From assembly GCA_002723635.1 (NCBI GenBank), contig PBMM01000046.1, positions 1-10,617 on the forward strand: a stretch of DNA of 10,617 nucleotides, in the 5' to 3' direction. The notes below the pieces were generated by a model. The model worked only from the letters and a program-made list of their open reading frames with translations, did not search any database and had not been told where the DNA came from. The position numbers were made by a program, and so were the translations under genes. The DNA is from Methanobacteriota archaeon (GTDB taxonomy: Archaea > Thermoplasmatota > Poseidoniia > Poseidoniales > Poseidoniaceae). This document shows positions 1-7,402 of the stretch, in pieces (position 1 is the stretch's first letter; each line of letters starts with the position of its first letter).

Positions 1-107
1 GCAATGTGACGATGCCTTCTGAAGAACCGACGCCAGGATTTGGACTCGCAATGGCCTTGTGCGCTCTTCTCGTTGCTGCTGGGTTTGCACGGCGTGAACG
101 AGATTGA
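1..107 (+). CDS. C-terminal fragment of a secreted protein with a PGF-CTERM-like sorting tail
   Basis: The reading frame is open from the left edge (first full codon at 3) and stops with TGA at 105-107, so only the last 34 residues are visible. They contain a Pro/Glu-rich stretch, then the tripeptide PGF at residues 11-13 of the fragment, a hydrophobic segment of about 15 residues, and a basic end (ARRERD). This tripartite layout is that of the PGF-CTERM signal, which in archaea is processed by archaeosortase A and links surface proteins to a lipid anchor. The fragment says nothing about the function of the protein body, which lies outside the window. The gene ends 20 bases before the tRNA-Pro gene on the opposite strand. 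A plain C-terminal membrane anchor is the alternative reading. Confidence 0.72.
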   Translation, partial: NVTMPSEEPTPGFGLAMALCALLVAAGFARRERD

Positions 108-127
108 ACGCTTCGCCCTCGTTGGCG

Positions 128-205
128 TGGTGGGTCCGCCCAGATTTGAACTGGGGACTAGCGCCCCCGAAGCGCCAAGTATAGGCCAAGCTAACCCACG
201 GACCC
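128..205 (-). tRNA. tRNA-Pro (anticodon CGG), CCA encoded
   Basis: Read on the minus strand, the gene folds as a full cloverleaf. The 7-bp acceptor stem pairs GGGTCCG (205-199) with CGGACCC (138-132). The D stem is short (GGT with ACT). The anticodon stem GGCGC/GCGCT closes the loop TTCGGGG, with anticodon CGG at 169-167. The variable loop has four bases, and the T arm is CCCAG-TTCAAAT-CTGGG. The discriminator is A (131), as in archaeal tRNA-Pro, and a CCA end is encoded at 130-128. It decodes CCG. No intron is seen at the canonical position. It is divergent from the tRNA-Val gene, with 124 bases between their 5' ends. Confidence 0.93.
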
Positions 206-296
206 GTGCGTAAGCAGGCCTCGCTACGGGGCGCCCTTCAAGAGATTGCCGCCCTTGCATCTGGGGCGCTGTGGAGCGTTGTCGGGCAGCGTCATC

Positions 297-308
297 TTCA
301 TACCAAAG
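297..308 (+). promoter_or_regulatory. possible TATA-like element for tRNA-Val
   Basis: The stretch TTCATACCAAAG is the most A/T-rich run in the GC-rich gap between the two divergent tRNA genes. Its centre lies about 26-28 bases before the 5' end of tRNA-Val, the usual spacing for an archaeal TATA box. The match is weak, and no comparable element stands out for tRNA-Pro on the other strand. Confidence 0.28.
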
Positions 309-329
309 TCCACGCCCCCGAGGGCTGCA

Positions 330-402
330 GGGCTCGTGGTCTAGGGGTTATGACGTCGCCTTCACACGGCGAAGATCGCCAGTTCAATTCTGGCCGAGCC
401 CA
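330..402 (+). tRNA. tRNA-Val (anticodon CAC), CCA not encoded
   Basis: The cloverleaf is complete. The acceptor stem pairs GGGCTCG (330-336) with CGAGCCC (395-401), the D stem pairs GTC with GAC, and the anticodon stem TCGCC/GGCGA encloses TTCACAC with anticodon CAC at 363-365. The T arm is GCCAG-TTCAATT-CTGGC, and the discriminator is A at 402. The next bases are CCT, so CCA must be added after transcription, unlike the neighbouring tRNA-Pro. It decodes GTG. The gene ends 51 bases before the start of the M28 peptidase gene. A long open frame that runs through this tRNA into the peptidase is therefore not coding in this part. Confidence 0.95.
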
Positions 403-453
403 CCTGCATCTCCCAACGATAGCCTCAAGCATGGCGTGCAGCACCAGAGGGTC

Positions 454-1824
454 ATGGACCTGCGTGCGCTCATGCTGGTCGTCCTGATGCTCATGACGCC
501 CCTTTCGGGATGTTTTGCACCCGATGAAACGGTCGTAGTAGATCCCGTCCTTTCGGTGTCGGGTATCGACGGCGCCAACGGGACGCTGCAACTTGAGCGC
601 GGCATGTACCATACGCTGACCATCGACAGCAACGTCGACTACACCGTCACGCCCGGCCCGTCCATGTTCCTCCAAGACAACGGCGGCACGCACCGCGTCG
701 GGGCCTTGACCTACCCTGCAAGCACCACCAGCGTCACCCTCCTCGTGCTTGACAGCGAGGCAGCAGGCACCAACCTGTCCGTCACCGCAGGTGGCGCGAT
801 GGTCTGGATCGACGTGGTCTTCGTCGATGCCTCGACGCTCATGCTCGTGGACGGCGAGCGGGCCTACGAGACCATCGACATGCTGACCAGCCAATACAAC
901 AACCGCTGGTGCGCCTCCGCTGGGCCTGGCGGCATCAACCACGAAGGAGGTGCTGCCTACGAAGCCGCAGCCGAAGCGATGGCCCTGAAGATGTGGGACT
1001 TCGGCTTCGATCACGTCGAAGTCACCCGTTACCCGGACGACCCAGACCAACTCAACGTGGTCGGCTACAACTGGGGCAACGTCAACCCCGACGAGTACAT
1101 CGTCATCGGCGGTCACTTCGACATCGCCTACGCGTTCACTCCGCCAAGCGGCGGCACCAACGAAGGCGCCAACGACGATACCTCTGGATCGACGGTGTCC
1201 CTTGAGATGGGCCAAGCCTTGGCCCAGATGGAATTCGACCACACCGTCGTTCAGGCCCTTTGGGCATGCGAGGAGGAGGGCCTGTTGGGCTCCCTTGCCT
1301 ACGTGGCCAACCTGCCGGAAAACGTGTCCGTTCGTGCGTACATGAATTTCGACATGGTGGCCCTCAACTACCCGATTGTGCCCCTCACCGAGCCGATCAT
1401 CGATCCGCTGACGGGCGACATCTTCGAACCCACCAAGTACGACTGGAGAATCAGCATCGCGGGTGCCAGCCAAGAGAACATGGAACGCATGATGGGCATG
1501 GTCACGTCGACCATCGTCAACGATTTGGCTTACAACCCGACCGAGGGAAATCCCATCACATGGGAAATCGCTGAGTCGTGTGCGTCAGATCATTGTGCCT
1601 TCTTTAGCGCCGGATACCCGACCTTCAATTTCTTCAGCCCCGGTGGCGACATCAGCTTCTGGCAAGAGTGGCATTCGCCTTCCGACACGCTGGAATTCAT
1701 GACGGCCAAAGCTGGTGGTCCTGCGGGCATGGCCAGCGGCTTCAACAGCCTTGTCTGGTCTTCCATGGACCTCTTCATCCGCGTGGACAACGCCGAAAAC
1801 TTCCACGGCACGTGGAAGGAATGA
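454..1824 (+). CDS. M28-family zinc aminopeptidase, secreted lipoprotein
   Basis: This 456-residue protein is probably a surface-anchored metallopeptidase that trims N-terminal residues from peptides outside the cell. Residues 1-20 form a lipoprotein signal peptide ending in the lipobox LSGC (C20). A beta-rich region follows to about residue 135, then the M28 catalytic domain. Expected M28 co-catalytic zinc ligands and catalytic residues are visible in order: H221 in GGHFD, D241 in GANDDTSG, the acidic run E273-E275 in CEEEG, D300 in NFDM, the SDH motif at H380, and the final His H407 in WHSPSDT. The ATG at 454 is chosen because it gives the signal peptide and because any earlier in-frame start would run through the tRNA-Val gene. 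Four further cysteines (153, 272, 376, 381) could form disulfides. The exact substrate cannot be read from sequence. A thiol-redox gene follows 42 bases downstream. Confidence 0.88.
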   Translation: MDLRALMLVVLMLMTPLSGCFAPDETVVVDPVLSVSGIDGANGTLQLERGMYHTLTIDSNVDYTVTPGPSMFLQDNGGTHRVGALTYPASTTSVTLLVLDSEAAGTNLSVTAGGAMVWIDVVFVDASTLMLVDGERAYETIDMLTSQYNNRWCASAGPGGINHEGGAAYEAAAEAMALKMWDFGFDHVEVTRYPDDPDQLNVVGYNWGNVNPDEYIVIGGHFDIAYAFTPPSGGTNEGANDDTSGSTVSLEMGQALAQMEFDHTVVQALWACEEEGLLGSLAYVANLPENVSVRAYMNFDMVALNYPIVPLTEPIIDPLTGDIFEPTKYDWRISIAGASQENMERMMGMVTSTIVNDLAYNPTEGNPITWEIAESCASDHCAFFSAGYPTFNFFSPGGDISFWQEWHSPSDTLEFMTAKAGGPAGMASGFNSLVWSSMDLFIRVDNAENFHGTWKE

Positions 1825-1866
1825 GCCGAGAAGCGTTCATCAACGACCGTGAACAGAAGAATTTCC

Positions 1867-3330
1867 ATGGGTGTCCTCGACCAAGCGGACTGGGCCACCT
1901 TCAAGCGTTCTGAGACGTGGAAAGCCCTCGGCATCGCCGTGTTGCTTTTCGGCACCATCGCCTACGCTTCACTGAGCCTTTTCGGAAGCCTTGACGCCCT
2001 CTTTCAGTCGGACGCGGAACCGGAACCGGTTCCTGAGGTCATCTTCCAATCCGTGAACCGAACGGGCATTGAGGACGCCATCGCCAACGAAACAGGTTGG
2101 TTCCATCTCAGCGACCTCCGAGGCGACGTGATCATCCTCGATTTTATGGCCCATGATTGTTCGAACTGCCACAAGGTGCAGGAGCACCTTGAACAAGAAA
2201 TGGATGATTGGAAAATCCTTGCAGAAGACAACGGCGTTGGATTCCACATCCTCGCATATGGGGCGTGGTACAACGAGGACTTGGCGTATCTGAACACCAG
2301 CGGGTTCCCCTACACCGTTCCGACCTACCCTACCGGCATTGGTTCGCCTGATGCCGCCGTGTTGCCTAACGGAACCGCCGACCCCGTTCGCTTGTTTACG
2401 GCGTCCGGCACCGGGTCCATCCCAGTCGTGGTCATCATTGACGAATCGGGCTACATCGTGCATCGCCAGAACACTGGAACGCCCACGGACGGTTGGGCAG
2501 GCTTCGATGCAGCGGTCGAGCAGGTCATCGTGGAAGGCGGCGACAGCATGGTCGACCAGCGCATTGCGTGGACGGAACCCGAGACCTCACTCACTGCTGT
2601 GTTCGTGCTTGGTGCGTTGTTGTCCATCTTGGTCTATTTCTCGCCTTGCGCCTTTCCGGTGCTGCCTGGTTTCATCTCGTACTACCTCTCGCTCGGCGCG
2701 CGTGAGGACGAACTGATCGCCGAAGAGAAGCTCAAGTCACGGATGCCCAATTCAGCGGTCATTGGACTCTTGGCCGGGCTTGGAATGCTGACTTTCTTCC
2801 TGCTCATCGGGATCGTGGCTGCAGTCATGGGAGAGGCCTTTGCTCGATCAGGTTTGATCCATTACATTGCCATCGCAGTGGCCGTCTTGCTCATCGTGCT
2901 CGGGTCATTGATGCTCATCGGCATCACGTCCCACCTGATGGGCTTCGTTCAGAAGTTCGTGGACCGGTACTCAACCACCGAAGCCGACGCCACCTTCACG
3001 CCACGCCGCAACATGTACCTCTACGGCTTCGGCTATGCGGCCGCCAGCATCGACTGCACCGCGGCCGCCGTGTTGCCCTTCGTGGTCTTCCTTGCGACGC
3101 TGGGAAGTACGGCGGTCGTCACCGGTTTGGCAGGATTGATGCTGGGCTTGCTCGTGCTCATGGTGGTCGTGGTGGTAATGGTCGGCCTGGGCCGCCAGAT
3201 GATGATCAACGTCCTCAAGCGAGCTACGGGGATGATCAAACTCGTGGGTTCATGGATGATGATCATGGCCGGCGTGGGCCTAACCCTCTTCCTCACCAAT
3301 CAGTCCGCCGTGTCGGCCGTGTTTGGTTGA
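1867..3330 (+). CDS. thioredoxin-like domain fused to CcdA/DsbD-type transmembrane electron conduit
   Basis: The protein (487 residues from this start) probably carries reducing equivalents across the membrane to extracytoplasmic thiols. An N-terminal membrane segment (about 20-45) is followed by a thioredoxin-like domain (about 55-225) with the CxxC pair C98-S-N-C101 and a probable cis-Pro at P186 in GSIPVVV. A six-helix CcdA/DsbD-beta region (about 240-478) follows. Its two hallmark cysteines are present: C261 in FSPCAFPVLPGF and C397 in SIDCTAA. In bacterial DsbD the thioredoxin-like gamma domain follows the membrane part; here it precedes it. The ATG at 1867 is preferred over the in-frame GTG at 1849, six codons earlier; neither has a clear ribosome binding site. 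The 3' end overlaps the converging PAP2-like gene by 31 bases. Its targets could be cytochrome c maturation factors or secreted disulfide proteins such as the peptidase upstream. Confidence 0.87.
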   Translation: MGVLDQADWATFKRSETWKALGIAVLLFGTIAYASLSLFGSLDALFQSDAEPEPVPEVIFQSVNRTGIEDAIANETGWFHLSDLRGDVIILDFMAHDCSNCHKVQEHLEQEMDDWKILAEDNGVGFHILAYGAWYNEDLAYLNTSGFPYTVPTYPTGIGSPDAAVLPNGTADPVRLFTASGTGSIPVVVIIDESGYIVHRQNTGTPTDGWAGFDAAVEQVIVEGGDSMVDQRIAWTEPETSLTAVFVLGALLSILVYFSPCAFPVLPGFISYYLSLGAREDELIAEEKLKSRMPNSAVIGLLAGLGMLTFFLLIGIVAAVMGEAFARSGLIHYIAIAVAVLLIVLGSLMLIGITSHLMGFVQKFVDRYSTTEADATFTPRRNMYLYGFGYAAASIDCTAAAVLPFVVFLATLGSTAVVTGLAGLMLGLLVLMVVVVVMVGLGRQMMINVLKRATGMIKLVGSWMMIMAGVGLTLFLTNQSAVSAVFG

Positions 3331-3953
3331 ACCATCGCCATGCGTTTGGTGATGAGCCACCATCCTACCGACCCAGTAAGGGCGCCGGTCATCGCGTCCC
3401 AGACGTAGTGCTGCTCGGTGGTGAAGGTGGACAGGATGACCAACATCACCACCAAGGCCAGGATGGGGCGCCGCTGAGATCGTTGTTCGACGGCCGTCCA
3501 ACGGTCCACCAATCCTGCGAGGAGAATCACATGCACCACGTGGAGGCTCGGCCACGCGTTCCACGGGTGGTCCGAACTGCGGATGGTTTCCAAGAGCCAT
3601 GCGTCGCTGGGGGTGACCGAGCGTGGCACTTCAGCGGGAACCAGCACGAAAAAGAGGCTGTGCAAAACGGTCCACGCGACCATCATTGGCACGATGTGAC
3701 CCAATTCATCCATGCGTTCCTGATGCCCGTAAGCCATTCGCGCGGGAACAATGTAGAGCAAAAAGAAACCGAGGTAGATGACCGTGGTCCACGGAAGCAA
3801 CGGCACGTACGCATCGATCGGAAGTTCGACCGCGTGGTCCTTTGTCGCGTTGGCAGCGTTCCAAAGGTTGGCGAGCACGTAGGACCCCAATGCGATGACA
3901 CTCAGTTGGAACAGATGCAACAGCAAACGTCGGCCGTGTCGGTGCTCGCTCAC
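3300..3953 (-). CDS. PAP2-superfamily membrane phosphatase/phosphotransferase-like protein
   Basis: This is a 217-residue integral membrane protein with about six predicted helices (near 10-30, 50-70, 87-106, 137-151, 163-178, 187-203). Two catalytic blocks of the PAP2 superfamily are recognisable: PSLHV at 135-139 (H138) and TTEQHYVWDAMTG at 178-190 (H182, D186). The PSLH variant and the HY-x-x-D block resemble the branch that includes inositol-phosphorylceramide synthase-like proteins. The canonical first block (K-x6-RP) is not evident. The GTG start at 3953 overlaps the thiQ stop (GTGA) and has a strong GGAGG seven bases upstream (3965-3961). A start at 3995 would put 15 codons deeper inside thiQ. 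It is the last gene of the thiamine uptake operon. Phosphate removal from thiamine phosphates is a reasonable guess from context; lipid phosphatase or lipid head-group transfer is the alternative. Confidence 0.78.
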   Translation of the reverse strand: MSEHRHGRRLLLHLFQLSVIALGSYVLANLWNAANATKDHAVELPIDAYVPLLPWTTVIYLGFFLLYIVPARMAYGHQERMDELGHIVPMMVAWTVLHSLFFVLVPAEVPRSVTPSDAWLLETIRSSDHPWNAWPSLHVVHVILLAGLVDRWTAVEQRSQRRPILALVVMLVILSTFTTEQHYVWDAMTGALTGSVGWWLITKRMAMVQPNTADTAD

Positions 3954-4600
3954 GCGCCTTCCTCCCTCAGGCGACCGTCTTCCATGCGCAGGCAACGGTC
4001 CGCGATGGCCTTGGCTTCATCGGCGTCGTGGGTGACGTGGACTGCGGGTAGGTTTCGGGCCTTCAGCACTGAGCGAACCGTGTCCACCAAACGCTGACGG
4101 AGGCTGCCATCCAACGCCGAGAATGGCTCGTCGAGAAGCAGCGCCTTTGGCTCTGCAAGCAAAGCTCGAGCGAGGGCCACGCGTTGCCCTTCGCCCCCGG
4201 ACAATCCGTCAACGGTGCGCTGCTCAAACCCTTCCAACCCGACTTCCTTCAGGGCCTCTGCAATGCGTGCCGCCCTCTCGTGTTTTGGGACGCTGAGCGG
4301 CAGGCCCAAGCGGAGGTTTCCGGCCACATCACGCGTGGGATAGAGGACCGGGTTCTGGAAGAGAAAGCCGATGCCGCGCCGCTCGGTTGGGGACGCCGTC
4401 AGGTCCTTTCCGTTCAACCAGACCTCGCCGGATGAAAGCGATTGCAGGCCGACAATCGAGCGAAGCAGCGTGGACTTCCCACAGCCACTTGGCCCAAGCA
4501 CGGCGACGATTTCTCCCTGCGCAACAGTCAGCGACAACCCGTCGAGGACGGGGCGATCGTCAAACCGCACCTCGGCTGCTCGCACCTCCAGCCCGGCCAT
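3950..4600 (-). CDS. thiQ: thiamine ABC transporter, ATP-binding protein
   Basis: This is a complete 216-residue ABC ATPase that powers thiamine import through ThiP. All nucleotide-binding motifs are intact: Walker A GPSGCGKST (36-44), Q-loop Q82, signature LSGGEGQ (133-139), Walker B ALLLDEP (153-159), D-loop SALD (161-164) and switch H191. The length matches short ThiQ proteins and there is no extra C-terminal regulatory domain. The ATG at 4600 is chosen over in-frame ATGs at 4615 and 4630. It sits one base after the thiP stop (TGACATG) and has GGAGGG seven bases upstream (4613-4608). Sequence alone would also fit ferric-iron or other importers of this class; the thiamine assignment rests on the adjacent binding protein and regulator. 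Confidence 0.9.
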   Translation of the reverse strand: MAGLEVRAAEVRFDDRPVLDGLSLTVAQGEIVAVLGPSGCGKSTLLRSIVGLQSLSSGEVWLNGKDLTASPTERRGIGFLFQNPVLYPTRDVAGNLRLGLPLSVPKHERAARIAEALKEVGLEGFEQRTVDGLSGGEGQRVALARALLAEPKALLLDEPFSALDGSLRQRLVDTVRSVLKARNLPAVHVTHDADEAKAIADRCLRMEDGRLREEGA

Positions 4601-4601
4601 G

Positions 4602-6311
4602 TCACAACCCTCCATGCACACGGTCTTCACGCCACCGCTCCAGCAGCAGCATCAGGACCATTGTCACCAACCCAAGGACCACAGCGACCGCCATGGCTGC
4701 GGGGCGCGTGGTTGGATCGAAGCCAGGTCGCGCGAGCCACGCGTCCACGAGCACGGAAAGGGTCGATGCATTCGTGGACCGAACGAGAATCCATGATGCG
4801 CCAAATTCACCGAGCGAGAAAGCCAATGCGAGGCCAGCCGCCACCACCGCAGCGGGCCGAAGCATGGGCCATCGGACAAGAGCAAACCTGCGCCAGGGAC
4901 CGATTCCGAGCGTCGCCGCACAGGCCTCAAAATCCGGTTTGAGTCGACGCATCGCAGGGAGCATGACGCGGACTACGATGGGGAGCACCAAGGTGGCGTG
5001 AGCCACGGGAAGCAACCACGGGGAGGTCAACCATCCCGGGGCGAGGCGGAGCAAGCCAAGCAACGTGCCCAAACCAACCATCACGCCTGACACCACCAAC
5101 GGGACCATGGCGAGCACGGCGAGTCCCCGCGCGAGTTTCACACGTCCTTCCCGCTCGGCTCGATGCACCTGCGTGGCAAGGTACCATCCTGCCGGCAGCG
5201 CAATCGCCACGGTCATGGAGGCGGTTTGGAGGGTGGCCCAGAAGGCTTCCATCAGGGTCACACCACCAGCATCTCCCTCCAACGCCCGTCGCCATCCGTC
5301 CAAGCTGAACTTCCAGCCTTCCGATGTACGTATCCGGAAGGAAGCCACCGCGACAAGCGCCAGCGGCAAGACGGCAAAACCTGCAGCGCCCCAAACCAAG
5401 CTCCATCGGAGGATGGGTTGGCCCCATACTCCAGAGGCCAATCCTGCTCGGACGCGTTCACTAGAAGCGGCGTCCATCGCAAAACGGTGTCTTCGTTGCA
5501 TGGCGTTGACGAACGATACGGCCAGGAGGAGGACAATGGCTTGGGCCACTGCTGCACCCAACACGAGTTTGCTCAGGTCCACGCGGTACCCGGGGATGCC
5601 AGCACCGCTTCCTTGTTCAGCGAGAAGGACCTCGATCGTCAACGCGCTCGGCGCCAACCACCGCACCAGCGCGAAAGATGTGAACGCGAAGGTGAAGGTC
5701 AACCCGGCTGCAGCGGTCAATCCTGGCCCGAGGAGAGGGAACCACCACGCACGCAGACGGCCGAGCAGCGTTTTGCCCTCTGGCAGCAAGCGGAGTTGCT
5801 CGAGGTAACGTGGGTCGGCTCGGGCGACACTGGGTTCCACCACGCGGACGGCCAACGACAGGTTGAACCACACCATGGCGATGAGCAGCAGCACGCTGCC
5901 AGGGCCTGCATTTTGCCACGCGGTCCAATTGCGCACGGTATAGCCCACCTCACCTGTCAGGTCAATCAACGCGAGAAAGCCCACGGCCGCAACGATCGAG
6001 GGGCAGACAAAGGGCAGTGCAATCACCGCACGCAACCGCCGGCGCCACGGGTCGCCCATCGCCGCGAGGGCGAAAGCCACGGGGACTCCGCATGCCACAG
6101 TTGCTGCTGCAGCAACAGTTGCCAAACCAGTGGCGGTACGCAGGGCCAACAGGCCAGAGGGAGACAAACCGATGACGGCGATGATCGGGGATGTCCCCGT
6201 TACCGCCCACAGCCGATTCACGGCTATGGCCATAGGGCCAAGGATCAACACGGCCAATCCAAGGATCGGAAGGACCTGCGCCAAGACCGCACGCGCAGAG
6301 CGCACGCTCAT
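4602..6311 (-). CDS. thiP: thiamine ABC transporter, fused two-domain permease
   Basis: A 569-residue membrane protein with about twelve hydrophobic segments, arranged as two homologous permease halves (about 1-280 and 300-560). This is the ThiP/FbpB-type architecture; E. coli ThiP is of similar length. Each half has a cytoplasmic EAA-type loop that docks on the ATPase: a degenerate one near 170-195 and a clear one near 461-485 (FEACAATLGIGPWRR). The ATG at 6311 overlaps the thiB stop (ATGA), so translation is probably coupled. It should form the channel through which substrate delivered by ThiB crosses the cytoplasmic membrane. FbpB-like iron permeases have the same fold, so the substrate is inferred from ThiB and ThiR. 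Confidence 0.9.
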   Translation of the reverse strand: MSVRSARAVLAQVLPILGLAVLILGPMAIAVNRLWAVTGTSPIIAVIGLSPSGLLALRTATGLATVAAAATVACGVPVAFALAAMGDPWRRRLRAVIALPFVCPSIVAAVGFLALIDLTGEVGYTVRNWTAWQNAGPGSVLLLIAMVWFNLSLAVRVVEPSVARADPRYLEQLRLLPEGKTLLGRLRAWWFPLLGPGLTAAAGLTFTFAFTSFALVRWLAPSALTIEVLLAEQGSGAGIPGYRVDLSKLVLGAAVAQAIVLLLAVSFVNAMQRRHRFAMDAASSERVRAGLASGVWGQPILRWSLVWGAAGFAVLPLALVAVASFRIRTSEGWKFSLDGWRRALEGDAGGVTLMEAFWATLQTASMTVAIALPAGWYLATQVHRAEREGRVKLARGLAVLAMVPLVVSGVMVGLGTLLGLLRLAPGWLTSPWLLPVAHATLVLPIVVRVMLPAMRRLKPDFEACAATLGIGPWRRFALVRWPMLRPAAVVAAGLALAFSLGEFGASWILVRSTNASTLSVLVDAWLARPGFDPTTRPAAMAVAVVLGLVTMVLMLLLERWREDRVHGGL

Positions 6312-7402
6312 GCCTCAAGCAGGGCACTGAATGTGGCGAGCATGATGTCCAACGTCGCGACGTCCATACCGCCCAATGCCGCAACGGCGTCTTCGGGGAC
6401 CAGGCTGTGGTGCCGGTAGCCGTTCGTTTCGGGGAGATCGGCGCCTTCAAGGACGCTGTACATCAGGTTCTCGTAGGGCATCTGGGCGTTCGCATCTGGA
6501 CTGACCAGGTGGGCGAGGAAGGCTTCCGCAGCCGTCGTATTGGCGGCTCCGGCCAGCACGGCACCGTACTCAATCTGGTGGTAGACGGCCCCGGGGAGCG
6601 CAATGGCGGTGGATTGGGTGCTGTTGTCGCTGTAGTACGCCTCAACGCCGGGGGAGTGGCAGTAGGACACCGTCGCTGCTGCATCGCCGACGTGCCCTTC
6701 TTCCCAAACGCCATAGCCACCGCTGTAGTGGATTTCGTAGGCCTCAGACCACCCCGTGGTGATGATGGGTTCGTTCATGAGCATGGCTTCCCACCACGTC
6801 CACGCGTCGTCACCGAGCCCTTGCAGGGTGGCGAGGAAGAACGCTCGACCTGGGGACGAACTGAGCGGGGAAGGAATGGCCACCTTGCCGGTCCATTCGT
6901 CTTCGGTGAGGTTCCAGAGGCTTGTTGGCATTTCATCAACAACCGCGGCGTCCACGTTCAGGCAGATGTATCCATGATCGAAAGGCACGCCGTGATCGGT
7001 CAGGCTTGCTCCTTCCTCCAGCACAGCACCGTCAAGTCCGGTCAAGTCCACGCCATGCAAATGAATCAGGCAACGGTTGACGGCAAATGGAAGGTAACTC
7101 CCGTCCAAACCTAGCGCCACGTCCACCTGGGGCGTTCCGTCATACAGCAGCACTTGCTCGAGGATACTACCTGCATCGTCAGCTCGAATCAATTCCACTT
7201 CAATGCCCGTTTCGTTGGTGAAATCCTGTAAGAAGGACTCGGACAAGGAAGCGATGTCGTAGGTCAGCACACGCAAGACACCATCGTCTTCTCGGAGGGT
7301 GGCCTCAAACTCGCTGCAGTCCTCGGTCAACAACAGGTCTTCGCTGAGGCAACCGCTGAGGCCGGCGCACACCAGCAGGAGCACCATGAAAACGCCCCTC
7401 AT
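6308..7402 (-). CDS. thiB: thiamine-binding lipoprotein of ABC transporter (ThiB/TbpA family)
   Basis: A 364-residue substrate-binding protein with a lipoprotein signal peptide ending LSGC (C18), so it is anchored outside the membrane. It tracks E. coli TbpA/ThiB block by block: LTYD (46-49), DVALGLD (94-100), PFDHGY (140-145), a SPGRAF segment (183-188), TTGWSEAY (215-222), VSYCHSPGVE (245-254) and SPDANAQMPYENLMYSV (301-317). These include ligand-pocket regions of the family, which binds thiamine and its phosphates. One difference is seen: the E. coli protein has NWMYPV where this one has NLMYSV, so a pocket-side aromatic residue may be lost. The start at 7402 overlaps the thiR stop (ATGA) and has GGAGG seven bases upstream (7414-7410). 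Confidence 0.9.
   Translation of the reverse strand: MRGVFMVLLLVCAGLSGCLSEDLLLTEDCSEFEATLREDDGVLRVLTYDIASLSESFLQDFTNETGIEVELIRADDAGSILEQVLLYDGTPQVDVALGLDGSYLPFAVNRCLIHLHGVDLTGLDGAVLEEGASLTDHGVPFDHGYICLNVDAAVVDEMPTSLWNLTEDEWTGKVAIPSPLSSSPGRAFFLATLQGLGDDAWTWWEAMLMNEPIITTGWSEAYEIHYSGGYGVWEEGHVGDAAATVSYCHSPGVEAYYSDNSTQSTAIALPGAVYHQIEYGAVLAGAANTTAAEAFLAHLVSPDANAQMPYENLMYSVLEGADLPETNGYRHHSLVPEDAVAALGGMDVATLDIMLATFSALLEA

Noticed and set aside
271-453. N-terminal extension of the M28 peptidase frame upstream of 454
   Set aside because: The extension overlaps the whole tRNA-Val gene and would bury the signal peptide in the middle of the protein.
298-1473. Long minus-strand open frame (391 codons) opposite the M28 peptidase
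   Set aside because: It is antisense to a gene with intact catalytic motifs and runs through the tRNA-Val gene. Its composition (rich in Val, Gly, Arg, His, Asp) is typical of a shadow frame in GC-rich DNA.
3033-3299. Minus-strand open frame rich in Thr and Ile opposite the end of the CcdA-like gene
   Set aside because: The runs of Thr come from the antisense of repeated GTG/GTC valine codons in a membrane helix.
3252-4097. Plus-strand open frame of 281 codons between ccdA-like and thiQ
   Set aside because: It lies antisense to the PAP2-like gene, which has superfamily motifs, predicted helices and a strong ribosome binding site; the plus-strand translation is low-complexity and charged.
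5163-6419. Long plus-strand open frame (418 codons) opposite thiP
   Set aside because: The translation is rich in Arg, Gln, His and Gly with no recognisable domain, and it crosses the thiP/thiB boundary antisense to both.
3950-7402. Ferric-iron (FbpABC-type) transporter as an alternative identity
   Set aside because: The permease and ATPase would fit, but the binding protein matches ThiB blocks such as GWSEAY and the C-terminal MP-x-x-N-x-MY segment, and the regulator has a ThiN domain.
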